Below, in pieces: positions 18,714 to 26,308 of a stretch of 64,000 nucleotides of DNA. Below the pieces are notes generated by a model, which did no database searches, was not told the origin of the DNA, and saw only the letters and a list, made by a program, of their open reading frames with translations. Each line of letters opens with the position of its first letter. Positions within the stretch are counted from its first letter, which is position 1. A program made the position numbers and the translations under genes. Location of the stretch: contig NZ_CALCZQ010000053.1 in the NCBI RefSeq assembly GCF_937903345.1, forward strand, positions 124,001 to 188,000. Direction: 5' to 3'. This stretch comes from an uncultured Emticicia sp. (GTDB lineage Bacteria; Bacteroidota; Bacteroidia; Cytophagales; Spirosomataceae).

Positions 18714-21317
18714 ATGAGTGACGAAACACCTAAATACGATCCCCTAAAACAAAAAGAAGTAATTGACGATATGTTCGAGACCTGGTTTCTCGACTATGCA
18801 TCGTATGTAATCCTCGAACGTGCCGTACCTGCCATTGAAGATGGACTAAAGCCCGTTCAACGCCGAATCATGCACGCCCTCAAAGAAATGGACGACGGCC
18901 GTTTCAATAAAGTTGCCAACGTAATTGGTTCGAGTATGCAATATCACCCACATGGCGATGCTTCAATCGGAGATGCGATCGTCTCGATGGGGCAAAAAAA
19001 CCTCTTACTCGATACACAAGGAAACTGGGGTGATGTACGTACTGGTGACGGAGCAGCCGCTCCTCGTTATATCGAGGTTCGTCTCTCAAAATTTGCAAAT
19101 GACGTACTTTTCAACGAAGATACCACCGAATGGCAAATGTCGTATGATGGTCGTAAGCGTGAACCTGTCAATCTTCCAGCAAAATTTCCGTTACTGCTAG
19201 CACAAGGTGTAGAAGGTATTGCCGTAGGTCTTTCGACCAAAGTAATGCCACATAATTTTATTGAGTTGTGCGAAGCGTCAATTTCATATTTAAAGAATGA
19301 ATCATTTCAACTTTACCCCGATTTCTTGACAGGTGGTTTGGTTGATGTAACAAACTATAATGACGGAGCAAGAGGTGGAAAAATAAAAGTTAGAGCAAAA
19401 ATTGCCGAAATCGACAAGAAAACCCTTGAAATCCAAGAAATTCCGTTTAGCACAACAACAGCAACGCTCATCGATTCTATTATAAAAGCTAATGATGCAG
19501 GGAAAATAAAAATTAAAAAGGTTGAAGATAATACGGCAAAGAATGTTTCAATCATCATTCATTTGGCTCCAAATACTTCCCCCGATATTACGATTGATGC
19601 TCTATTTGCATTTACAGAATGTGAAAACTCCATTTCGCCCAATGCGTGTATTATCATTGATAATAAACCGCATTTTGTTTGTGTAAGTGATATACTAAAA
19701 GATTGCACTGAGCAAACTAAGCATTTACTTCAACGAGAGCTCGAAATAAAACGTCATGAACTCAAGGAAAAATTACTTTATAGCTCGCTGGAAAAGATTT
19801 TCATCGAAAACAAAATCTACCGTGATATTGAAGAATGCACGACTTTCGAAGCCGTAGTAGCAACAGTCGATAAAGGTTTAGAACCTTACAAAGCTGATTT
19901 TTATCGCGAAATAGTAGAAGATGATTTACTACGTTTGCTCGAAATCCGAATTAAACGTATTTCAAAATTCGATGCATTTAAGGCAGATGAATTAATGAAA
20001 CGCCTGCTTGATGAATTGGCCGAGGTTGAAGATAATTTGGCCAATCTGGTTCGGTATACTATTTCTTTCTATAAGGATTTATTGAAAAAATACGGCAAAG
20101 GTCGTGAGCGTAAAACCGAGATTCGTCAGTTTGAGTCGGTGCAAGCAACCGTTGTGGCCGCTAATAATCAAAAACTCTACCTTGACCGTGAAAATGGTTT
20201 CGTAGGTTATGGTCTGAAAAAGAGCGATTCAGTAGAATATATCATGGATTGTTCTGATATTGACGACATTATTGCCTTTAAGCGTGACGGCAAATATGTT
20301 ATTGTTAAGATTCAAGAAAAAGGCTTTGTTGGAAAAGACATTATTTACTGCTCTGTTTTTCGTAAAAACGATGAACGAAAAATATATAATGCCATATATC
20401 TTGACGGAAAATCAGGCACTTCTTACGCAAAGCGATTCTTCGTGACTGGAATCACTCGTGACAAAGAATATGATATTTCGATGGGAAATCCTAAATCTAA
20501 AGTACTCTATTTCACCGCCAATGACAATGGAGAAGCTGAATCGGTTGCAATAAACCTCACAGCCAATTCGACAGCCAAAAAGAAACAATTTGATTGGGAT
20601 TTCTCGACATTGACGATAAAAAATCGAAGTTCAATGGGAAATGTTCTGACGAAATTTCCTGTGCGTAAGATTGTCTTGAAATCAGCAGGCAAATCAACCC
20701 TCGGTGGAGTAGATATTTGGTTCGATGCCGTCATTGGAAAACTCAACCGTGACGAACACGGACAGTATTTGGGCAATTTTGGCTCAGAAGATAAGATTTT
20801 GGTGATTTACAAAGATGGACAATATGAGTTTACTAACTTTGAATTGACGAATCGTTATGAGCAAAAAGACATTCTTAAGGTAGTAAAATACGATCCAGAA
20901 AAACCAATTTCGTGCTTACATTACGAAGGCGAAAACAAAATCTATTACATCAAACGTTTCAAAATTGAAACAACCACGATGGATAAGAAGTTTTTGTTTA
21001 TTGCGGATACAAAAAACTCACGATTGCTAACTGCCTGCTTAGATAAATATCCTCGTTTTGAGATAAAAACTAAAGCCGATAAAAAAGCTGGTATCGAAAC
21101 TCAAACGATTTTGGTTGATGAATTCGTAGAAGTTCGTGGCTGGAAAGCTATCGGTCAGAAAATAAACGCTCATGAAGTTTTGGATGTAAAACAACTTGAA
21201 CCAAAACCTGAAGAGGTAGAAATTGTTGAAATTCCACCAGCTATTATAGATAGCTCTGAAAACGATTCAGAAAACCTTGATAGTCAAGATGATGACAAGC
21301 AATTAGCTTTGTTTTGA
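18714..21317 (+). CDS. parC: DNA topoisomerase IV subunit A
   Basis: An 867-residue type IIA topoisomerase A subunit that cuts and religates DNA to separate linked chromosomes. The breakage-reunion domain includes KPVQRRIMHAL and the catalytic Tyr119 in APRYIEVRL. The helix after HPHGD reads ASIGD, with Ala83 where E. coli ParC has Ser80. The C-terminal part (from about 480) is a divergent propeller ending in a strongly acidic tail, and lacks the GyrA box (QRRGGKG), so topoisomerase IV is preferred over gyrase. No parE is visible in the window. Confidence 0.88.
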   Translation: MSDETPKYDPLKQKEVIDDMFETWFLDYASYVILERAVPAIEDGLKPVQRRIMHALKEMDDGRFNKVANVIGSSMQYHPHGDASIGDAIVSMGQKNLLLDTQGNWGDVRTGDGAAAPRYIEVRLSKFANDVLFNEDTTEWQMSYDGRKREPVNLPAKFPLLLAQGVEGIAVGLSTKVMPHNFIELCEASISYLKNESFQLYPDFLTGGLVDVTNYNDGARGGKIKVRAKIAEIDKKTLEIQEIPFSTTTATLIDSIIKANDAGKIKIKKVEDNTAKNVSIIIHLAPNTSPDITIDALFAFTECENSISPNACIIIDNKPHFVCVSDILKDCTEQTKHLLQRELEIKRHELKEKLLYSSLEKIFIENKIYRDIEECTTFEAVVATVDKGLEPYKADFYREIVEDDLLRLLEIRIKRISKFDAFKADELMKRLLDELAEVEDNLANLVRYTISFYKDLLKKYGKGRERKTEIRQFESVQATVVAANNQKLYLDRENGFVGYGLKKSDSVEYIMDCSDIDDIIAFKRDGKYVIVKIQEKGFVGKDIIYCSVFRKNDERKIYNAIYLDGKSGTSYAKRFFVTGITRDKEYDISMGNPKSKVLYFTANDNGEAESVAINLTANSTAKKKQFDWDFSTLTIKNRSSMGNVLTKFPVRKIVLKSAGKSTLGGVDIWFDAVIGKLNRDEHGQYLGNFGSEDKILVIYKDGQYEFTNFELTNRYEQKDILKVVKYDPEKPISCLHYEGENKIYYIKRFKIETTTMDKKFLFIADTKNSRLLTACLDKYPRFEIKTKADKKAGIETQTILVDEFVEVRGWKAIGQKINAHEVLDVKQLEPKPEEVEIVEIPPAIIDSSENDSENLDSQDDDKQLALF

Positions 21318-21417
21318 GGGTAATTGAGTTTCGAAATTCGACGTTTGATGATTGGCATAGTAAAAAACTGAATTGATTTAATAAAAATCTAACCCCCAAC
21401 TCTCGCATCAAACAAAC

Positions 21418-21648
21418 TCAAAACTCCCAAACGGATGGATTTTTATGACGACGTAGGTGTTTTCGGGCCTCCATCCAAAATGCTAATACCAAATAAATAA
21501 TAATTGGAGAGCCAAATGTAAAAAAAGAAGCATAGATAAAATAAATACGGACACTCCCAGCCGAAAAGTTAAGCCTTTCGCCGAGTCGAGAACAAACTCC
21601 GAAAAGTTGATTTTCAACTAAGTATCTTAATTGTCCTGTTTTTAGCAT
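21418..21648 (-). CDS. PspC domain protein
   Basis: A 76-residue small inner-membrane protein of the phage-shock C family. GVCSRLGERLNFSAGSVRI matches the PspC motif G-x-CxGLAxxxxxxxxxVR, followed by one hydrophobic hairpin (YASFFTFGSPIIIYLVLAFW) and a basic tail. In other bacteria PspC relays envelope stress. No PspA or PspB is nearby. Confidence 0.8.
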   Translation of the reverse strand: MLKTGQLRYLVENQLFGVCSRLGERLNFSAGSVRIYFIYASFFTFGSPIIIYLVLAFWMEARKHLRRHKNPSVWEF

Positions 21649-21848
21649 TATATTGAAAAAATGAATACGAAGTTAGTAAAAAAAAAATGTTTGGCAAGTG
21701 TTTAACAATAATATAATAAACAAAGCTATGATTTTGTACAATCAATTATTAGTTTAGTACAAAAATATTTTTTCAGGAAACTTGTTTTTTCTTGAAAATT
21801 ATGTACATTGCATTTCATTTATTTACTCTCTTAATTTATTTTATTTCA

Positions 21849-22043
21849 ATGCAAACAGGTATAGTAAAATTCTTCAACGAAACAAAAGGCTTTGGTTTTG
21901 TGGTTGATGATGCTTCAGGACAAGAGATTTTTCTTCACGTGACTGGCTTGAACGGCACAAAGGTTCGTGAAAACGACCGTATCGAATTCGAAACTGTCGA
22001 AGGTCGTAAAGGTTTGAATGCAGTAAACGTGAAAAGAATATAG
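21849..22043 (+). CDS. Cold shock domain protein
   Basis: A 64-residue single cold-shock domain. The start at 21849 (MQTGIVKFFNETKGFGFV) is chosen because the longer frame adds a hydrophobic stretch foreign to the family. RNP1 is KGFGFV, RNP2 is IFLHV, and the end LNAVNVKRI is typical. It binds single-stranded nucleic acid and acts as an RNA chaperone. The AT-rich leader of the gene might hold a thermosensitive element, but none was resolved. Confidence 0.93.
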   Translation: MQTGIVKFFNETKGFGFVVDDASGQEIFLHVTGLNGTKVRENDRIEFETVEGRKGLNAVNVKRI

Positions 22044-22076
22044 TTTTTTTCTGAGTTTAAATTGACTTCAGTACCC

Positions 22077-22112
22077 AAGCCCCTCAGTCTAAAAGACTTG
22101 AGGGGCTTTTAT
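22077..22112 (+). terminator. Terminator after cold shock gene
   Basis: The stem AAGCCCCTCAGTCT/AGACTTGAGGGGCTT has a short AAA loop and is followed by TT. It is strong. Confidence 0.88.
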
Positions 22113-22248
22113 TTGAATAGAAAGAACGCAATACTATTCACATTATTAAGTTTTTTTACGCACCCTTAAACATAAAGTGTTTATTGTCAATATATTATAC
22201 AATCCGATTGTTTACAATTTCACCGTTGCAAAGTCGATATTACAAGAA

Positions 22249-22638
22249 TTAAGCCCCCAAAATGGCCGAAAACTCAATTTCTACTAAATAATTTGCATCA
22301 ATCAAGGCACTTACCTCGACTATTGTTGTGCAAGGTTTTATTGTTCCAAAAAACTCTCCATGAGCTTTACCGATTTCTTCCCATTTTGAAATATCAGTTG
22401 TAAAAATACGTGTACGAACTACGTCTTTCAATGAAGCACCTAATTGTTCGAGAACTTTCTCAACTTTCAAAATAATAAACTTGGTTTGTAAATATACATT
22501 TCCTTTACCTACTAGTTCGCCACTTCCATCAGTAGCTACGGTACCAGTTACTTCAATCATATTGCCAATTTTTACAGCACGAGAATACCCAACGATATCT
22601 TCCCATTTTGCCCCAGTCGATACATTAATTCTTTCCAT
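22249..22638 (-). CDS. Rid family (YjgF/UK114) protein lacking the catalytic Arg
   Basis: A 129-residue trimeric Rid-fold protein. Family features include VGYSRAVKIGNMIEVTGTVATD, DVVRTRIFTTDIS and the C-terminal TIVEVSALIDANYLVEIEFSAI. In RidA the sequence before this VEV is A-R-S-C with an Arg that binds the imine carboxylate; here it is C103-T104-T105-I106, with Thr104 in the Arg position. Enamine/imine deaminase activity is therefore doubtful, and it belongs to one of the Arg-less Rid subfamilies. It is a single gene. Confidence 0.87.
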   Translation of the reverse strand: MERINVSTGAKWEDIVGYSRAVKIGNMIEVTGTVATDGSGELVGKGNVYLQTKFIILKVEKVLEQLGASLKDVVRTRIFTTDISKWEEIGKAHGEFFGTIKPCTTIVEVSALIDANYLVEIEFSAILGA

Positions 22639-22802
22639 TACATTTGTTTAATTTTTAACTTAAAATAATTTAAAACTCTGTGTCATTTCTGAAGTGTCAT
22701 TCTTTGAATGCCTTAATACTTTAATTTTCTGCCATCTTGTCAGTAAATTTCTTATTGGCAAAATAATTGTCGAAATTTGCAAAAAATAAAATAGATTACA
22801 AA

Positions 22803-23357
22803 ATGGCAGAAAATACAAAAGACGAAACACTTGACAACGATCTGGTAGCAGAAAACAACGAACAATTTTCCGAATTAGAAGTTGATAATGAAACGATAGA
22901 AGAAGTAAGCTCTGAGAAACCGACTTTTGAAGACCAACTTGCCGAGGCAAAAGATAAATACCTGAGATTATATGCCGATTTTGAAAATTTTCGCCGTCGA
23001 ACATCGAAAGAAAAAATTGAAATGATTCAGAATGCCTCTGAAGCTTTACTGAAAGAACTTATTCCGATTGTTGATGATTTCGAGCGTGCCAATAATTCGT
23101 TCGAAACTGTTACAGAAGTCGAACCAATGAAAGAGGGAATCGCGTTAATTTTCAACAAATTTCAGAAAACCTTGGCCGGCAAAGGTGTAAAAGTAATTGA
23201 ATCTAAAGGAAAAGATTTTGATGTTGAATTACATGAGTGTATCACCCAATTTGCTGCAGGTGAAGAAAATAAAGGAAAAGTAATTGAGGAAATAGAAAAA
23301 GGATACTCACTAAACGATAAAGTTATACGCTACGCAAAAGTAGTAGTAGGTTCATAA
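22803..23357 (+). CDS. grpE: Nucleotide exchange factor GrpE
   Basis: A 184-residue protein from the ATG at 22803 (MAENTKDETLDND). The acidic, disordered N-terminus is followed by a long coiled coil and the family core YLRLYADFENFRRRTSKEK. It ends with the beta domain containing AGEENKGKVIEEIEKGYSLNDKVIR-like sequence. It releases ADP from DnaK. dnaJ follows 85 bases later on the same strand, with a repeat hairpin in between. dnaK is not in the window. Confidence 0.95.
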   Translation: MAENTKDETLDNDLVAENNEQFSELEVDNETIEEVSSEKPTFEDQLAEAKDKYLRLYADFENFRRRTSKEKIEMIQNASEALLKELIPIVDDFERANNSFETVTEVEPMKEGIALIFNKFQKTLAGKGVKVIESKGKDFDVELHECITQFAAGEENKGKVIEEIEKGYSLNDKVIRYAKVVVGS

Positions 23358-23367
23358 AATAATGCGG

Positions 23368-23427
23368 AATTACGAGTTATCGATTACGAATTTTTAAAAT
23401 ATTATTCGTAATTGACAACTCGTAATT
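23368..23427. repeat. 24-bp-stem extragenic palindrome between grpE and dnaJ
   Basis: The arms at 23368-23391 and 23404-23427 (AATTACGAGTT... and ...AACTCGTAATT) pair over 24 positions with two G-T type mismatches around a 12-base AT loop. A partial extra copy of ATTCGTAATT follows. It probably forms an RNA hairpin between the two chaperone cistrons. The wording is typical of dispersed repeats in this phylum. Confidence 0.75.
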
Positions 23428-23442
23428 CGTAATTTCAAAAAA

Positions 23443-24588
23443 ATGGCACAAAAAAGAGATTATTACGAAATACTGGGCGTTGCTAAAAATGCTTCAGAGG
23501 ATGAATTAAAGAAAGCTTACCGCAAGCTGGCGATTCAATATCACCCAGATAAAAACCCGGGGGATAAAGCTGCTGAGGAAAAATTTAAAGAAATTGCTGA
23601 AGCTTATGGCGTATTATCTGATGCCGAAAAACGCCAACGTTATGACCAATTCGGTCATCAAGGTGTTGGCGGTGCAAGTGGCGGTGGTGCAGGAGTAAAC
23701 ATGGAAGATATTTTCGGCAGTGTTTTTGGTGATGATAGCCCATTTGGTAGCTTCTTTGGTGGTGGAGGCGGTGGCCGTCGTGGTGCCCCAAATGTTAGAA
23801 AAGGCTCGGATTTGAGAATAAAATTAAAACTCGACTTAGAAGAAATTGCCAATGGTGTAGAGAAAAAAATTAAGGTAAAACGTTATGTTTCCTGTAATTC
23901 TTGTAGTGGAAATGGTTCCAAACATGGTACTTCCCTAAAATCTTGTGCTACTTGTAATGGACAAGGACAAGTCCGTAAGGTAGTAAATACAATGCTTGGA
24001 CAAATGGTTTCTACAAGCCCATGTCCAACCTGTCAGGGTGAAGGGAAAGTTGTCACTGAGCGTTGCGATGTGTGTTTTGGAGAAGGTCGTCAATTGAACG
24101 AAGACTTGCTTTCAATCAAGATTCCTGCGGGTGTGGGCGAAGGAATGCAGCTTTCGATGACTGGTAAAGGTAACGTTCCGACTCGTGGTGGAATTGCAGG
24201 TGATTTATTGATAGTAATTGAAGAAGAAGAACATCCAGAACTTAAACGTGATGGTAGCAATATTCACTTTGATTTACGCATGAATTTTGCCGATGCCGCT
24301 TTGGGAAGAGAGGTTGAGATTCCGACTGTAGGTGGAAAAGTGAAAATAAACATCAAAGCTGGAACACAATCGGGCGAAATTTTACGCTTGAAAGGCAAAG
24401 GTTTGAAAGAACTTAACAGCTACGGTGTAGGCGACCAATTGGTTCATGTGAGCCTTTATACCCCTACCACTTTGAGTTCGGAAGACAGATTAATTCTCGA
24501 AAAAATCAAAACAATGCCTAATTTCCAGCCAAAAACAGACAAAAACGATAAAAGTATTTTTGAAAAAATGAAAGATTTCTTCCATTGA
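23443..24588 (+). CDS. dnaJ: Chaperone DnaJ
   Basis: A 381-residue full-length type I DnaJ. The J domain with HPD (YHPDKNPGD) is at about 33-41, followed by a Gly-rich linker with GGGGGG runs. The zinc region has all four CxxCxGxG modules (CNSCSGNG, CATCNGQG, CPTCQGEG, CDVCFGEG), and the C-terminal substrate domain is complete. It delivers unfolded proteins to DnaK. Start and length match the family. It lies downstream of grpE. Confidence 0.97.
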   Translation: MAQKRDYYEILGVAKNASEDELKKAYRKLAIQYHPDKNPGDKAAEEKFKEIAEAYGVLSDAEKRQRYDQFGHQGVGGASGGGAGVNMEDIFGSVFGDDSPFGSFFGGGGGGRRGAPNVRKGSDLRIKLKLDLEEIANGVEKKIKVKRYVSCNSCSGNGSKHGTSLKSCATCNGQGQVRKVVNTMLGQMVSTSPCPTCQGEGKVVTERCDVCFGEGRQLNEDLLSIKIPAGVGEGMQLSMTGKGNVPTRGGIAGDLLIVIEEEEHPELKRDGSNIHFDLRMNFADAALGREVEIPTVGGKVKINIKAGTQSGEILRLKGKGLKELNSYGVGDQLVHVSLYTPTTLSSEDRLILEKIKTMPNFQPKTDKNDKSIFEKMKDFFH

Positions 24589-24609
24589 TATTTTTTAATT
24601 AATATAAAC

Positions 24610-24647
24610 AAATAAAGGTTTGAGGAGATTTCTTCAAACCTTTATTT
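24610..24647 (+). terminator. Terminator after dnaJ
   Basis: A 14-bp perfect stem, AAATAAAGGTTTGA/TCAAACCTTTATTT, with a 10-base loop and trailing T residues. Confidence 0.88.
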
Positions 24648-24715
24648 TTGACCCGATCTCAATGTAAACTGTATGGTAGAACAACTTTATAAGTTATTCA
24701 ATCTATCGCAAGAAA

Positions 24716-24776
24716 CAACATAGAAATCAGACGGCAGCGGCCGACCCTTGCCAACGCAGTTGTTCTCCAATATCAG
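24716..24776. repeat. GC-rich island in an AT-rich spacer
   Basis: A GC-rich block (GGCAGCGGCCGACCCTTGCC and flanks) sits in an otherwise AT-rich spacer. Its reverse complement shares its ends, CAACTGC and GATTTCTA, with a similar block at 29437-29470. It is probably a dispersed extragenic repeat. The rest of the 299-base spacer holds no gene that I can support. Confidence 0.4.
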
Positions 24777-24887
24777 CTAAAGGCTACACTTAAAGACCTT
24801 AAATTTTTAAATTTTTTATCCAAAAAACCATAAATAGTTTCACCATAAAATTTTTCAAAGTATTTTGCAGGAATTAATAAAAACTAC

Positions 24888-26135
24888 ATGAGCAAAAATT
24901 ACAAATGGTGGGTTGTTTTTATGTTATGGTTCGTATGTTTTTTCAACTACGCCGACCGCCAAGCTATTTTTTCAGTCTTTCCGCTTTTAAAGCAAGAAAT
25001 GGGTTTGAGCGATATTCAGCTCGGTATCGTTGGAGCTGCATTCATGTGGGTTTATGCTGGTTTTGGAGCAATTGCGGGCATTGTTGGTGATAGATTTCAA
25101 CGTAAAACCCTCATCATTGGTGGACTTATCTTTTGGTCGCTCGTTACAATCGGAACTGCCCTTTCTACCAACTACGTTCATTTAGTGATTTGCCGAGCCT
25201 TAGAAGGTTTTGGCGAAGCTTTTTATTTTCCTGCGTCAATGTCGCTTCTGAGCGATTACCATAGTAAAGAAACTCGCTCGAAAGCGATGTCGTTTCACCA
25301 ATCAAGCGTTTATGCTGGCACAATTGCGGGTGGAACAGTTGCCGGCTTCATGGGGCAGTATTATGGTTGGCATACCAGTTTTTATCTTTTTGGTGGACTT
25401 GGTGTACTTTTAGGTGTTATTTTACTAGGTTTTCTGAAAGAACCCGTTCGTGGGCAATCAGAAGTAAATGAAGAAATTGAAGACGGTTCACACGTATTGC
25501 TTGATTTGAAACAAAGCAATATTTTAGATAGCATCAAGCAAATTTTCAAACAACCAATGGTTTGGGTGTTGGTGGCGGTTTTTGTGGGAGCAAATTTCGT
25601 AGCCAGTATTTTCTTGACTTGGATGCCTTCGTTTCTCTACAACAAATTCAATATGAGCCTTTCGATGGCAGGGCTAAACGCCACATTCTACTTACAAATG
25701 GCATCAGTTTTAGGTGTTATTTCGGGCGGATTTTTAGCCGATAAATTAGTAAAAACATACCGAGGCGGCCGAATGATGGCTCAAAGTATTGGTTTGATGA
25801 TGGGAGTGCCGTTTATCTTCTTGGCAGGTTGGACGCTTTCCATACCAATTTTGATTCTTGCCCTCATCGGATTTGGCTATTTCAAAGGGCTTTATGATGC
25901 CAATATTTGGGCATCGCTACATGATGTCGTAAAACCCAAAAACCGTGCAACCGCCGTTGGTTTTATGAACTCAATCGGTTGGTTTGGTGGCGGAATCGCA
26001 CCGATTGCAATAGCTTATGCCAGTACACAATACGGCATGAGTGCCTCTATTAGTGCTACCTCTATACTTTATTTGGTTTTTGGTTTATTACTAATTTTCG
26101 GAATCAGAAAATTTATGATAAATCAAAAATCTTGA
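24888..26135 (+). CDS. MFS transporter
   Basis: A 415-residue inner-membrane transporter with 12 hydrophobic helices. The loop 2-3 signature is GIVGDRFQRKTLIIGG (G-x3-D-R-x-x-R/K). NYADRQAIFSVFPLLKQEMGLSDIQ at the start and the Gly-rich helix 5 (SVYAGTIAGGTVAGFMGQYYGW) resemble the anion:cation symporter/hexuronate branch. The substrate is not determinable. It is a single-gene unit with its own spacer. Confidence 0.9.
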   Translation: MSKNYKWWVVFMLWFVCFFNYADRQAIFSVFPLLKQEMGLSDIQLGIVGAAFMWVYAGFGAIAGIVGDRFQRKTLIIGGLIFWSLVTIGTALSTNYVHLVICRALEGFGEAFYFPASMSLLSDYHSKETRSKAMSFHQSSVYAGTIAGGTVAGFMGQYYGWHTSFYLFGGLGVLLGVILLGFLKEPVRGQSEVNEEIEDGSHVLLDLKQSNILDSIKQIFKQPMVWVLVAVFVGANFVASIFLTWMPSFLYNKFNMSLSMAGLNATFYLQMASVLGVISGGFLADKLVKTYRGGRMMAQSIGLMMGVPFIFLAGWTLSIPILILALIGFGYFKGLYDANIWASLHDVVKPKNRATAVGFMNSIGWFGGGIAPIAIAYASTQYGMSASISATSILYLVFGLLLIFGIRKFMINQKS

Positions 26136-26263
26136 AGGAAGTTTTCCATCAAAATAATTACTTCTTTTATTTTATAATAAAATTTAATTTTCAAATTCAA
26201 TGAATTTTCCGTATTTTAAGATAATTTAAGTATCTTTTCTACCTGATTATCCTGCAAATTCCC

Positions 26264-26271
26264 TAATTTTG
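26264..26271 (+). promoter_or_regulatory. -7 box of the DUF2723 gene
   Basis: TAATTTTG matches TAnnTTTG, 37 bases before the ATG at 26309. Confidence 0.4.
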
Positions 26272-26308
26272 GGTTATCAAGAGAATTTTTATTCACTAAT
26301 CTCAAAAA

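Noticed and set aside
21343..21413. GTTTGATG/CATCAAAC inverted repeat between parC and pspC
   Set aside because: The arms are separated by more than 50 bases and there is no T run; not a convincing terminator.
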